The notes beneath the pieces were generated by a model that was not told the DNA's origin, made no database searches, and worked only from the letters and a program-made list of their open reading frames with translations. A program made the position numbers and the translations under genes. From contig DYMH01000010.1 in assembly GCA_020721645.1 (NCBI GenBank), positions 1 through 35,678 of the forward strand: a DNA stretch of 35,678 nt, read 5' to 3'. The stretch's first letter is position 1. Each line of letters begins with the position of its first letter. Below, one piece after another: positions 1-8,618 of this stretch. This DNA comes from Draconibacterium orientale (GTDB lineage: Bacteria > Bacteroidota > Bacteroidia > Bacteroidales > JAADGE01).

Positions 1-2
1 AA

Positions 3-30
3 AAAAAGCCTTTCAATCGAAAGGCTTTTT
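3..30 (-). terminator. Rho-independent terminator after serA
   Basis: A perfect 12-bp inverted repeat (positions 3-14 and 19-30, AAAAAGCCTTTC with its complement) encloses a 4-base loop. It is flanked by an A run on the left that becomes a T run on the minus-strand transcript. It begins 23 bases beyond the serA stop. The T tract on the other arm would let it work from both sides. Confidence 0.75.
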
Positions 31-52
31 GAAGTTTAGAATATCTCCCGGT

Positions 53-976
53 CTATTTATTCACCTGAAAAGTTATATCTCCTCGTTCAAAGAAATTTAT
101 TATTTGAACAGCAGCTGCTATACCTGCGTTTACATTTGCTTCTTCGGTTTGTGCTCCCGATTTTTTGGGTGTAAAAAAATATCTGCCCGGAAATTTTGCA
201 GCAAATTCTTCTTTATTATCAGGTTCAATATCCGAAAGATAGATAAAATCGGACCGTTCCGCCATAATTTTCAGTAAATCGGGTTCGTTCATGATTTCTT
301 TCCGGGCGGTATTAATCAAAACAGCACCCTTTTGCATTTTGTTCAACAACTGAAAGTCTATTGATTTTTTTGTATCTGCCGTAGCAGGAATGTTGAGTGA
401 AATATATTGGCAGGCTTCATACAATTCTTCGGCGGAGTCGAAAGCTTTCACGTCGTCTTTTTCAATTACTTCTTTCGGAACAAAAGCATCGAAAGCATTC
501 ACTTGCATACCAAACCCTTTGGCAATGCGGGCAATATTTCGTCCCACGTTTCCGTAGGCATGAATACCCAATGTTTTACCTTTGAGTTCTGAACCGGATT
601 TTCCGCTGAAAAAATCGCGTGCTGCAAAAACCATCATTCCGAGTGCCAATTCGGCAACGGCATTGGAATTTTGCCCCGGTGTGTTCATCGCCACAGTGCC
701 CTTGGCAGTGGCTGCGGCTAGGTCGATATTGTCGTAGCCGGCACCTGCACGAACAACGATTTGTAATTCCGAAGCAGATTCAATAACTTCTTTATCAACA
801 ATATCGCTGCGAATAATGATGGCATGAACGTTTTTTACAGCGTCCAACAATTGTTGTTTTGAGGTATATTTTTCGAGCAAAACAAATTCGTTGCCCGAAC
901 TTTCGACAACGTTTCTGATTTTCTGAACAGCCTCTTTTGCAAAGGGTTTATCGGTGGCTAAGAGAATTTTCTTCAT
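53..976 (-). CDS. serA: D-3-phosphoglycerate dehydrogenase, short form with catalytic Lys
   Basis: Oxidises 3-phosphoglycerate to 3-phosphohydroxypyruvate with NAD+, the first step of the phosphorylated serine pathway, in the cytoplasm. At 307 residues it has only the substrate and NAD domains; the C-terminal ACT regulatory domain is absent. The nucleotide-binding loop is at residues 137-145 (GIHAYGNVG), the conserved VRAGAGYDNID stretch is near 75-85, and the catalytic Arg (NTAR) is at 225. The acid (DIEP) is at 251. The usual TPH histidine is replaced by TPKK (Lys271). This Arg-Glu-Lys arrangement is the lysine subtype of short PGDH, known from Bacteroidota and Entamoeba. serC lies upstream on the same strand, 203 bases away. 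Lack of the ACT domain suggests no serine feedback through that domain. Confidence 0.93.
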   Translation of the reverse strand: MKKILLATDKPFAKEAVQKIRNVVESSGNEFVLLEKYTSKQQLLDAVKNVHAIIIRSDIVDKEVIESASELQIVVRAGAGYDNIDLAAATAKGTVAMNTPGQNSNAVAELALGMMVFAARDFFSGKSGSELKGKTLGIHAYGNVGRNIARIAKGFGMQVNAFDAFVPKEVIEKDDVKAFDSAEELYEACQYISLNIPATADTKKSIDFQLLNKMQKGAVLINTARKEIMNEPDLLKIMAERSDFIYLSDIEPDNKEEFAAKFPGRYFFTPKKSGAQTEEANVNAGIAAAVQIINFFERGDITFQVNK

Positions 977-983
977 TTTTTTA

Positions 984-1018
984 AAAGTATTTAGTAATTA
1001 GTAAATAGTATTTAGAAA
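984..1018. repeat. Heptad word array, 5 units (serA 5' side)
   Basis: Five consecutive 7-base words: AAAGTAT, TTAGTAA, TTAGTAA, ATAGTAT, TTAGAAA. The array begins 8 bases upstream of the serA start codon. It is one of 17 short-period arrays found at gene boundaries in this window. Confidence 0.75.
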
Positions 1019-1095
1019 AACCTGAAAAAGAAGTGGTTGAAAATTTTACACAGCATTTATTTCATGCATTTTTTATACTATATTTTTAAAACATA

Positions 1096-1132
1096 AAAAC
1101 ACTGTCAGGTCTTGCAGACACTGACAGGTTTT
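1096..1132 (-). terminator. Bulged hairpin between serC and serA
   Basis: AAAAC, CTGTCAG and GTCT pair in order with GTTTT, CTGACAG and AGAC around a TGC loop. One unpaired A sits on each arm (1101 and 1120). Read on the minus strand the stem is followed by a short T run, so it could terminate or attenuate serC transcription before serA. It could also be a REP-like intergenic palindrome. No second copy was seen in the window. Confidence 0.45.
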
Positions 1133-1144
1133 AAGAAATTATCA

Positions 1145-1176
1145 GCACATCATCGCATCAAAAAATCAAGGCATCA
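1145..1176. repeat. Octad word array, 4 units (serC 3' side)
   Basis: Four 8-base words, all ending in ATCA: GCACATCA, TCGCATCA, AAAAATCA, AGGCATCA. The array stops 3 bases short of the serC stop codon. Its first 24 bases match the array at 8646-8669 with two differences, so the two belong to one word family. Confidence 0.7.
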
Positions 1177-1179
1177 AAT

Positions 1180-2238
1180 TTAGTGTTTTGCTTCAAATTC
1201 TTTCATCACATCAACCAAAGCCTGAACGCTTTCTTTTGGCAGTGCGTTGTATGTCGAAGCTCGGAATCCGCCTACCAAGCGATGTCCTTTCAAGCCCAAC
1301 AATCCTTTCGATTCGGCAAATGCACCAAATTCTTTTTCAAATTCTTGGTAACCTTCTGCCATAACAAAGCAAATATTCATACGAGACCTGTCTTCTTTAA
1401 CCACCGTACCTACAAAACATTTGTTACGGTCGATTTCATCATAAAGCAACTGAGACTTTTCGATATTTTGTTTTTCCATACCTTTTACACCGCCGTTTGC
1501 CTTGATCCACTTTAAAGTTTCCAAAGCCGTAAAAATTGGAATAACAGGCGGTGTGTTGTACATCATATTATCAATGTGAATTTTGTAATTCAACATCGAC
1601 GGGATTTTATGCTCAACTTTGCCCAAAACATCGTGTCGAACAATGGCAAAGGTTAAACCGGCAGGGGCTAAATTTTTTTGTGCTCCGCCGTAGACAATTG
1701 CATATTTTGAAACATCAATCGGGCGACTGAAAATATCCGACGACATATCGGCTACCAAAGGAATTGAGCCGAAATCGAGGTCTTCAAAAATTTCGGTTCC
1801 GTAAATCGTATTGTTTGTTGTGATATGGATATAATCCGAATCATCGGAAACAATATAATTCTTGGGCAAAGCGTGGAAAGTCGTTGCTTTAATTTCTTCA
1901 ATTTCGCCGAACATTTTAGCTTCTTTCATCGCTTTTTCTGCCCAAACGCCTGTATTAACATAAGTTGCCTTTTTACGCATGATGTTGAAAGGAACCATCG
2001 CAAACTGCAAACTTGCACCGCCGCCCAAAAACAGCACGGTATAACCTTCCGGTATGTTCAACAATTCTTTGAACATTTCTTGTGCTTGAATGTATACAGC
2101 ATCAAATTCTTTCGAACGATGCGAAATTTCGGCTAATGATAAACCTGTGTTAGCAAAATTTTTCAAAGCCTCAATGGTTGCATCGATTGCGGGTTGGGGC
2201 AGGATAGAAGGACCTGCGTAAAAATTGTGTACTTTCAT
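1180..2238 (-). CDS. serC: Phosphoserine aminotransferase
   Basis: PLP enzyme that transaminates 3-phosphohydroxypyruvate with glutamate to give phosphoserine; it supplies serine and can also act in the pyridoxine route. The start is taken at the ATG at 2238 (352 residues) because the family begins with the conserved FYAGPS...LP segment right after it; an ATG seven codons further upstream adds only non-conserved residues. The PLP lysine lies in [11 protein letters not shown] (about residue 188), and the active-site DMSSD motif is near 164. The C-terminus contains [17 protein letters not shown], which binds substrate phosphate in this family. It precedes serA in the same direction, so the two catalyse consecutive steps. 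Confidence 0.95.
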   Translation of the reverse strand: MKVHNFYAGPSILPQPAIDATIEALKNFANTGLSLAEISHRSKEFDAVYIQAQEMFKELLNIPEGYTVLFLGGGASLQFAMVPFNIMRKKATYVNTGVWAEKAMKEAKMFGEIEEIKATTFHALPKNYIVSDDSDYIHITTNNTIYGTEIFEDLDFGSIPLVADMSSDIFSRPIDVSKYAIVYGGAQKNLAPAGLTFAIVRHDVLGKVEHKIPSMLNYKIHIDNMMYNTPPVIPIFTALETLKWIKANGGVKGMEKQNIEKSQLLYDEIDRNKCFVGTVVKEDRSRMNICFVMAEGYQEFEKEFGAFAESKGLLGLKGHRLVGGFRASTYNALPKESVQALVDVMKEFEAKH

Positions 2239-2308
2239 ATTTTTAGTGAATTTAATCAAATCCGATATTTTGTATGTCGGACAATGATTGGTTTGTTTTA
2301 TTTATTTT

Positions 2309-2316
2309 TATATTTG
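2309..2316 (+). promoter_or_regulatory. Putative -7 box for the TPR gene
   Basis: TATATTTG matches the Bacteroidota -7 consensus TAnnTTTG. A TTG sits 18 bases upstream (2288-2290), near the expected -33 distance. It would give a leader of about 115 bases before the GTG at 2439. Confidence 0.4.
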
Positions 2317-2438
2317 TTGCTGACTGCAAAATTGCAAAATATTTTTATAAAATTCTCTCTTTTAGAATGATTTTTGTCAGTCGTTTCTTATTTTTGAAAA
2401 TCCGAAAAATCCATATTTCTTAACCAAAATCTTAAAAC

Positions 2439-5108
2439 GTGAAAAAAATATTAACCTTATTATTTATCACTTTAATTTCGACCGAAATTTTTTCTCAAAA
2501 TCAAGTAATTTATGATAAAACAGAAAACAAAACGTTCACTGTTAGTTCGCAAAATGCCGATGCTTGGTTGAATCAAATTCTCCAAACTCTTGCTCGTGCA
2601 TACGGAAAACCTACTTCTGCTGTGCGTTTTCAATTTGCTTTTGAGCAAAATAATCAAATTTCTACACGAGGAAATCAGTTGAATTTTTTCGCTTCAATCA
2701 AAAAAATAAAAATTACAGGCGATTGTAAATACAAACATTTCGGACTGGAAGATTTGCTCGTTCCCGAAAAATTGGATTTCGAGCTTAAATGGCTGAAAGG
2801 CAATCAAATATTAGGAAATTATACACTAAGAAATGTAAAAATAAATTCGGGTGAAACCGAAATATTGAATAAAACAATAACAGATACTTTACACGGAACG
2901 AATTATTCCATATCGCTCGAAAATTATGTTTTCAATTACACGGGCAACAATGTTAATGAGTTGAATGACAAAGTGAATCAAATTGATACCTACCATTCTC
3001 AATTAGAAATTGTGAGCCGAAAAATTACGGAAATCACACAAATAAATTCCGAACCGGAAGATTTACGCAGAATGCCGAATTTAGATAAGATTTACGATTA
3101 TAAAAACATCGCAACCTCAAATTTGGATTTGATACGCAACACCGAAAATCAAGGTTTCTACAAAAATCTTGTTCAAAAAGGAGAAGACCCTTCTGAATTT
3201 TCCAAAAAAATTGAACAACTTGAACACAAAAGCAGGAAACTGTTAACCAACAGCGAAGATGTTTTGAGTCATTTGGACGAGATATACTACAATCGCGGCA
3301 TGGAAATGCTTTCGAGAAACAATCCGGGCGGTGCAGACCAAATGTTCAATGTTTCAATACAAAAAAATCCAAATTTTGCTCCTTCGCATTTTCAGCTTGC
3401 TCGACTCTATTATAACGGAGGAAATGTCGGGCGTGCGATTGATAAAATATTTGAAATCAGACGAATGAATCCTGATCCGCAAACAAAACAACAAACCATA
3501 GAATTTGCCGACGGCATTTATAAAGATTTCATACTTCAAGCAAACGACCTGAACAATCGCGGAATGTTCGACCGTGCAATGGCTGTTTTAGCCGATGCCA
3601 AAAAACTGTGTACCGATTTCCCGGAAGTTCGCTGCCTCGCCAACATGGATAACGAATATTCGCGTGCTGTGAACGGAAAATATGATATTATACTTCACGA
3701 TTTTGACGCATCTTTTAAAGCAAATAAACTTGTTGATGCCGAAAAAATTATCAATGTCGCAAAAAATTATCGCGAAAGCAATATGATGTTTTTGCCGGAC
3801 GACGGCGATATTGTTGATAGATTGAACGATCTGTATTTCAAATATATCAGTTTAGCAGAAAGTGAAAATAAACAACTATTGTACGATAAAGCAATGTCAC
3901 ATTTAATTGAAGCACAACGAATTTGTACTTCCTATCGCGAAATGACGTGTTCGCCCGAATTGGACACTCAATATTTAATTGCCAACACTGGTATATATCA
4001 ACGAAAACTGAACGAATCTGAAAAAAAATTCCGTGAAGCAAATTACGACGCTTCCGAAAATGCGTTGAACGATGCCATGGCATATCGATTGAAATACGGC
4101 GTAAATCCCGACAATCGTGAGCAGGAAATGCAAATTGCCATCAAACAAAAAATTCATGATAAATTAATTGCCGATGCTTTGAAATTAGAACAAAACAAAA
4201 ACTTTGAATCGGCTTTGCAGAAATATAAAGATGCCAGAAATTTGGAAAATCAGTTTTCGATTTCGCCCAATAAATTTCTCGAAAAATACATCAACGGAAG
4301 TGCTAAATCGCTGATTATTCAGAAAATTGCAGAAGGGGAATCGGCTGTTGCGATTAATGATTTAACAAAAGCCCGCAATTCATACAGTCGTGCACAACTT
4401 TTGCAGGGCGAATATCCGTTGGCTGATGATCGCGAAATTAACAAAGCTCTTGGCACATTGAAAGATAAGATTTTCAAACAAGAATGTATAAACGCTCAAA
4501 CGGAATATGATAAAATAATAGCAGGAGCCTTGAGTTTTGAAGCTGTAAAAGATTATATATCAGCCGATAATACAATAAACGAAGCTTTGAAATATTCTTC
4601 GGATTTTCCGTATTGCGGAATAAATATCAAACCTGCATTGGATAAAAAACATGAAATTGAAGATGCCGTAACGTATTCTAAAAAAATGAATACTTTATTC
4701 AACAGCATCAAAAATTCTGATTTTCAGACAGCTATTAATTTATATATCGACGCGTCGGAATTTTATAAATCGAAAAATATTGTGCGATACGGAACGCAAC
4801 ACGATGACCTGTACAGTTTTATATTAAAACAAAATTCAAATTTCATTAATTTTACTGCAGGATGGTATATGGACAAAAAGGAATTTGACAAGGTTCAGGA
4901 ATTGTTTAAAGTATTGAAAACCCGTAATTTTGATAAATCATATACCGAAAATAATCAGAAAAAATTTGCGGCACTTATGGCTCAAAAAGATTATTCCGAA
5001 AATCCGGCAGCCGAATATAAATCGAACATTACCAAATATTTCGGCGACGATAAATTTTTCAAAGCTTTTGGAAAAGAATATAAAAAACAGTGGAAGAGGT
5101 TGAAGTAA
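2439..5108 (+). CDS. Secreted TPR-repeat protein of unknown function
   Basis: 889 residues starting at GTG, since a typical signal peptide (MKKILTLLFITLISTEIFSQ) follows at once; no lipobox is present. Residues about 20-180 form a beta-rich N-terminal region without a recognised domain. From about residue 180 onwards the chain is alpha-helical with degenerate TPR-like pairs, for example YNRGMEMLSRNNPGGADQMF and the ARLYYNGG segment after it, plus repeated motifs of the type DAKKLCTDFPEVRC / EAQRICTSYREMTC. The paired cysteines in those repeats could form disulfides in the periplasm. The protein probably acts in the periplasm or at the outer membrane as a scaffold; substrate and partner are unknown. 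It stands alone on its strand. Confidence 0.85.
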   Translation: MKKILTLLFITLISTEIFSQNQVIYDKTENKTFTVSSQNADAWLNQILQTLARAYGKPTSAVRFQFAFEQNNQISTRGNQLNFFASIKKIKITGDCKYKHFGLEDLLVPEKLDFELKWLKGNQILGNYTLRNVKINSGETEILNKTITDTLHGTNYSISLENYVFNYTGNNVNELNDKVNQIDTYHSQLEIVSRKITEITQINSEPEDLRRMPNLDKIYDYKNIATSNLDLIRNTENQGFYKNLVQKGEDPSEFSKKIEQLEHKSRKLLTNSEDVLSHLDEIYYNRGMEMLSRNNPGGADQMFNVSIQKNPNFAPSHFQLARLYYNGGNVGRAIDKIFEIRRMNPDPQTKQQTIEFADGIYKDFILQANDLNNRGMFDRAMAVLADAKKLCTDFPEVRCLANMDNEYSRAVNGKYDIILHDFDASFKANKLVDAEKIINVAKNYRESNMMFLPDDGDIVDRLNDLYFKYISLAESENKQLLYDKAMSHLIEAQRICTSYREMTCSPELDTQYLIANTGIYQRKLNESEKKFREANYDASENALNDAMAYRLKYGVNPDNREQEMQIAIKQKIHDKLIADALKLEQNKNFESALQKYKDARNLENQFSISPNKFLEKYINGSAKSLIIQKIAEGESAVAINDLTKARNSYSRAQLLQGEYPLADDREINKALGTLKDKIFKQECINAQTEYDKIIAGALSFEAVKDYISADNTINEALKYSSDFPYCGINIKPALDKKHEIEDAVTYSKKMNTLFNSIKNSDFQTAINLYIDASEFYKSKNIVRYGTQHDDLYSFILKQNSNFINFTAGWYMDKKEFDKVQELFKVLKTRNFDKSYTENNQKKFAALMAQKDYSENPAAEYKSNITKYFGDDKFFKAFGKEYKKQWKRLK

Positions 5109-5174
5109 AGGAATTGTTTCGTATTTTGAAAGTAATATTAAATTTTGTAAAATGAAATATTAATTTTTGCAGAT

Positions 5175-5377
5175 ATGATAATTGAAACAAAATCGAAAAA
5201 TGAAATTTTAAATACCTTAAAAGATTTTAAACCGATACTTTCGCAAAAGTATCATGTTTTACAAATCGGCTTATCCGGCTCTTTTACCGTTGATAATCCA
5301 CACGAAAAAATGCGACATAGAGATTTTAATTGATTTTTAAAAATCGTTTATTGATTACGAATTAAAGAAATTAATTC
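5175..5377 (+). pseudogene. Frameshifted MNT-type nucleotidyltransferase remnant
   Basis: An ATG at 5175 opens a 52-codon frame with the family N-terminus (EIL..LK..KP.LSQKYHV..IGLSGSF), ending in TGA at 5331-5333. From about 5311, one frame over, the DNA reads CDIEILIDF and then a stop. This is the position where small MNT nucleotidyltransferases have SDIDILIDF in the GSx10DxD motif. After the stop, the same second frame continues KSFIDYELKKLI up to the end of the convergent gene at 5378. At least one frameshift, one in-frame stop and loss of the C-terminus make it a decayed gene. MNT proteins are usually the antitoxin of HEPN/MNT modules; no HEPN partner is present. Confidence 0.65.
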
Positions 5378-5668
5378 TCAAACTTTTAATTTCCGTTTTC
5401 TCAAAACAACAATCAACATTGCAATTTGCAAAATAAAAGCTGTGGCATTTGTTAATAATATTGCCAGTGCTCTGAAACGAATGCCGTAGAAAGTCCAAAA
5501 AAGAAAAATCAAAACCCAGCCGAAAACATAAGAAAGCGACAAAGTGCTTTTTTCTTTCGAGCGATATTCTTTTATCACTTGAAAAAAAATGATGATGCAC
5601 GTGAGCAAACCGATGCTAATTCCAACAATTTCAAAGCCGTTTTCCGGAATAAAATCAAGAAAATTCAT
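5378..5668 (-). CDS. SemiSWEET / PQ-loop family membrane protein
   Basis: 96 residues with three transmembrane helices (about 14-32, 47-62, 66-89), the layout of a single SemiSWEET triple-helix bundle that dimerises to move sugars across the inner membrane. The PQ-loop position reads FFQVIKEY (Gln kept, Pro replaced by Phe), followed by the family's S-lysine-rich loop and STLSLSY. The conserved Asn of helix 3 is in LLTNATAFIL. The substrate cannot be told from sequence. It is the last gene of a minus-strand group, 15 bases after the HAD phosphatase, which suggests a link with phosphosugar turnover (inference). Confidence 0.75.
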   Translation of the reverse strand: MNFLDFIPENGFEIVGISIGLLTCIIIFFQVIKEYRSKEKSTLSLSYVFGWVLIFLFWTFYGIRFRALAILLTNATAFILQIAMLIVVLRKRKLKV

Positions 5669-5683
5669 TTTATAATGTGTTGA

Positions 5684-6349
5684 TTAAAAGAGATTTTTAT
5701 TAACTTCGTTGAATTTTGAAATTGTTTGGTATTTGGAAGTTTCATGTCTTTCGTAAGACGAATTAACTTTGAATATTTTACCAATTCCGGCATTTTCAGC
5801 GGCTTGTATGCCAATATCCGAATCCTCGAAAACAATGCAATTTTCGGGTGATGTTTTTAAAATTTCGGACGCTTTCAAATAAATATCGGGAGCCGGTTTC
5901 GCCTTAAACGAATTGTTGTTTAAAACAACTTGTTCGTAATCAAACCACTGTTTTAATTTCAAATATTCGAAAAAAAAATCAACATTTTCTTTTCCTGAAG
6001 CCGTGGCAATTGTAAATGGAATGTGTTTTAATTTTAGAAAATCGAAAAATTCGACAGCACCCGGAGCCAATTCTAAATGAAATTTTGTAATCATTTGTTG
6101 ATAAATCGACTCTTTTTCCAGTATAAAAGTGTTGATTTGAGAATCGGTCAATTTTTTCCGGAACAAATCCGGCAAAATATCGTGATTTGTACGCCCGTGA
6201 ATCCGAATTTTTTTCTCATTTTCAGCCAAAAGTATGTTATGTTTTGCCAAAAATATATCCCAAGCCGAATTATGAAAAAGCGTATCCCAAAAAAGTGTAC
6301 CGTTAAAATCAAAAATAACAGCTTTGTATTTCAATTTAGATTCTTGCAT
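5684..6349 (-). CDS. HAD phosphatase, beta-phosphoglucomutase-like
   Basis: 221-residue cytoplasmic HAD hydrolase of the beta-PGM-like subfamily with an alpha-helical cap (about 20-85). Motif I reads DFNGTLF (Asp14 nucleophile); the second Asp, the usual general acid, is Asn16. Motif II is TIATASG (Thr near 113), motif III is the Lys of KAKPAPDIY, and motif IV is FEDSDIGIQAAENAG, the subfamily hallmark. DFNGT variants occur in working phosphatases, but loss of the acid argues for a phosphatase rather than a mutase. It lies 39 bases after the amidohydrolase and 15 before the SemiSWEET gene. The substrate is probably a phosphosugar. Confidence 0.85.
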   Translation of the reverse strand: MQESKLKYKAVIFDFNGTLFWDTLFHNSAWDIFLAKHNILLAENEKKIRIHGRTNHDILPDLFRKKLTDSQINTFILEKESIYQQMITKFHLELAPGAVEFFDFLKLKHIPFTIATASGKENVDFFFEYLKLKQWFDYEQVVLNNNSFKAKPAPDIYLKASEILKTSPENCIVFEDSDIGIQAAENAGIGKIFKVNSSYERHETSKYQTISKFNEVNKNLF

Positions 6350-6389
6350 TTTAGTTTTTTCTTTTGTCTTGATACTTGTATCTTGCGTC
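6348..6389. repeat. Heptad word array, 6 units, filling the gap between two genes
   Basis: Six 7-base words: ATTTTAG, TTTTTTC, TTTTGTC, TTGATAC, TTGTATC, TTGCGTC. The array starts inside the HAD gene's start codon (6347-6349) and ends on the first base of the amidohydrolase stop (6389-6391), so the whole intergenic space is array. TCTTGATACTTGT (6367-6379) recurs exactly at 17651-17663. Confidence 0.75.
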
Positions 6390-7657
6390 TATTTCGCCAT
6401 TTCGGCCCACAATCGCAGCGATTGTTCTTTCGAGAATTTCAGAATTTCTTTCTCATCAACCGTAATTATTTTTCGGTCGCGGACAATCAATTTTCCTTGC
6501 GAAATAACGTATTGAACATGGTTTGAATTGATGCCGAATACAAAATGTCCGAAAAAATTATTTTGGTTAATTTCCGTGGGTGAATCATAATCGAGAATCA
6601 CCAAATTATTTTCACCGTCGCCTTCAAAATTATTGATTTGCAAATAATTATGAACATTTCTGAAACGATTGTAAATACCGGGAAAATCTACCGAATCGAA
6701 ATTCTGACCCACAAAAAATGCAGATTTTGCACTGTGCAACATGTCGCTGTGCATTCCGTCGGTTCCGAGAATTACTTTGTCGGAAATATCTTTTGAATTA
6801 AAAAATCCAACTCTGTTATTTAAGTTACTGTCGGTGTTTTGAACAACAAATGCTTTTGAATCGGCAATTAGTTTCCGTTCGTGTTCATCGATATGCAAAC
6901 AATGCCCGAGAATGGTTTTCGAGGAATTGAGCATTCCGTAATCGTTTAAACGCTCAACTACCCGTTTTCGGTGATTATCGATGCAGTGCGTTTCATCGTA
7001 CAAATCCTCGGCAACATGGATGTGAGCTCCACTCGCTGTTTCAGAAATTAAATCAGCGGCTTTTTTCATTGTGTCATTTCCTACTGTAAACGAAGCGTGC
7101 AGTCCGACCAATCCTTGGCGTTTTTTTAGATAATTTTCGGTTTCTGCAAGACCTTCCGCCGCTTTATCCAATCCGTCTCGGTCTGTGATTTCGTAACACA
7201 AAAGATGATCTACGCCGACTTCATCAAACGCTTTTGCAATAATATTCAAAGAACCCGAAATATGATTCGGCGAAGCGTGATGGTCGATTGCGAATGTCGC
7301 ACCGGCTTTGGCACATGCAATGGCGGTTGTTAGTGCACTTGCGCGAATCATATCGGCATCGAGAGCCTTATCCAAAGTCCACCAAACGTATTGAAGAATT
7401 TCTCTGAAATTGCCGGGATTTTTTTTAGGAGCATCCATGCCGCGAGCCAAAGCAGAATAAACGTGATGATGACCGACAACAAAAGACTTTGTTACCAATT
7501 TCCCTTCGCAATCAATAATTTCGGCTTCGGAATCGAAAGGAAAATATTGGTGGAAAATAATTTTGCCTTGTTTGCCTTCCTGAACTTCAATGTGTCCTAT
7601 CCTGAATTCTAAGGTTTTATGGTCGATATAGGTTGCATTTTTTAAAATCAAAGCCAT
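6389..7657 (-). CDS. SsnA-like amidohydrolase (aminohydrolase family)
   Basis: 422-residue metal-dependent hydrolase of the cytosine deaminase/chlorohydrolase superfamily. Metal ligands are visible in GHHHVYSALARGM (near 63), IDHHASPN (near 125), HVAEDLYDE (about 217), GHCLHIDEHE (about 250) and GTDGMHSDM (about 302). The ARGM..P....NF.EIL...WW.LDKALD pattern is that of the SsnA group, usually found in selenium-dependent xanthine/purine degradation clusters. No xanthine dehydrogenase or selenium gene is nearby, so the substrate is open. The first gene of a three-gene minus-strand run, with a good -7 box just upstream. Confidence 0.85.
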   Translation of the reverse strand: MALILKNATYIDHKTLEFRIGHIEVQEGKQGKIIFHQYFPFDSEAEIIDCEGKLVTKSFVVGHHHVYSALARGMDAPKKNPGNFREILQYVWWTLDKALDADMIRASALTTAIACAKAGATFAIDHHASPNHISGSLNIIAKAFDEVGVDHLLCYEITDRDGLDKAAEGLAETENYLKKRQGLVGLHASFTVGNDTMKKAADLISETASGAHIHVAEDLYDETHCIDNHRKRVVERLNDYGMLNSSKTILGHCLHIDEHERKLIADSKAFVVQNTDSNLNNRVGFFNSKDISDKVILGTDGMHSDMLHSAKSAFFVGQNFDSVDFPGIYNRFRNVHNYLQINNFEGDGENNLVILDYDSPTEINQNNFFGHFVFGINSNHVQYVISQGKLIVRDRKIITVDEKEILKFSKEQSLRLWAEMAK

Positions 7658-7679
7658 GTTTATATTTTTTTTTAGAAAA

Positions 7680-7687
7680 CAAAAGTA
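7680..7687 (-). promoter_or_regulatory. Putative -7 box for the amidohydrolase-HAD-SemiSWEET run
   Basis: On the minus strand the sequence reads TACTTTTG, matching TAnnTTTG, 22 bases before the start codon at 7657. The same octamer precedes two other minus-strand genes here (13437-13444 and 28777-28784). No clear -33 TTTG was found. Confidence 0.45.
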
Positions 7688-7742
7688 CCGAAAATTCTTT
7701 TAATTGATGAAAAAAATTATTTTTGCTTAAAATTATCAATAA

Positions 7743-8579
7743 ATGAAGCAACAAAACAATATACATGCTGTAAAAATCGACTTAAACAAAGTGATTCGGA
7801 GTCAAAAAAATTGGTTTATTCGCCATATTCCAAATTTTGTGATTTATTTTCTGCGAAAACTCATACACGAAAATGAAATAAACGAAGCCATTGAAAAGGA
7901 TAAAAATTCATACGGAATCGATTTTATCAAAGGAAATTTGGAATATTTGAATATTACGATTGATACTTTGGGAACCGAAAATTTGCCCGAAACAGGGCGA
8001 TTTATTTTTGTGGGTAATCACAGTTTGGGCGGAATTGATGTTTATGCAGCACTCGTATCGGTTTATGAAAAATTTCCGAAAATTAAAATTATTGCCAATG
8101 AAATATTGATGAGTGTGCACAATTTAAAAGATATGTTATTGCCTGTCAATGTGTTTAATAAAAACGGGCAAGAGGTAAAAGAAAACATCAACAAAGTTTT
8201 GGCAAGTAATGATTTGCATTTAATGACATTTCCGGCAGCCGAAGTTTCACGTAAATATAAAGGTGTTGTACAAGATCGCAAGTGGAATAAGAGTTTTATA
8301 CGAAGTGCTGTTAATTATCAACGAGATATTATTCCAATTTTAATAGATGCTGAAAATTCAAAATCTTTTTATCGTTTTGCACGTTTTCGCAAATTGTTAC
8401 AAATCAAATTCCCTGTTGAATTGATTTTGTTGTCGAATGAATTATTCAAAAAACGGAATTCTACAATTCGGGTTATCATCGGAAAACCGATATCCTATCT
8501 GCGTTTTACCAATAAACATACCGATTCGGAATGGGCACAAATTGTGAAAGATGAGGTTTATAAATTGAACGAAAAATAA
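7743..8579 (+). CDS. PlsC-like acyltransferase (Bacteroidota NHSLGGID type)
   Basis: 278 residues, predicted peripheral membrane acyltransferase of the lysophosphatidic-acid acyltransferase superfamily. Motif I appears as GNHSLGGIDVY (about 92-102), with His and Asp five residues apart instead of four, the form typical of a Bacteroidota subgroup often labelled hemolysin-like. The motif III region TFPAAEVSRKYKG (about 160) supplies the acyl-acceptor binding site, and PILIDAENS resembles motif IV. Related proteins acylate glycerol-3-phosphate or the hydroxyl of ornithine/glycine lipids; which applies here cannot be decided, and no N-acyltransferase partner is adjacent. Starts at ATG 7743, divergent from the amidohydrolase. 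Confidence 0.75.
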   Translation: MKQQNNIHAVKIDLNKVIRSQKNWFIRHIPNFVIYFLRKLIHENEINEAIEKDKNSYGIDFIKGNLEYLNITIDTLGTENLPETGRFIFVGNHSLGGIDVYAALVSVYEKFPKIKIIANEILMSVHNLKDMLLPVNVFNKNGQEVKENINKVLASNDLHLMTFPAAEVSRKYKGVVQDRKWNKSFIRSAVNYQRDIIPILIDAENSKSFYRFARFRKLLQIKFPVELILLSNELFKKRNSTIRVIIGKPISYLRFTNKHTDSEWAQIVKDEVYKLNEK

Positions 8580-8618
8580 TTTTTTTTTGATATTGACGCT
8601 AATCATTTTGACTTTTTG

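Noticed and set aside
6077-6526. 149-residue plus-strand ORF
   Set aside because: It lies antisense to the HAD and amidohydrolase genes, is Phe/Asn-rich in the manner of an antisense frame and has no family pattern.
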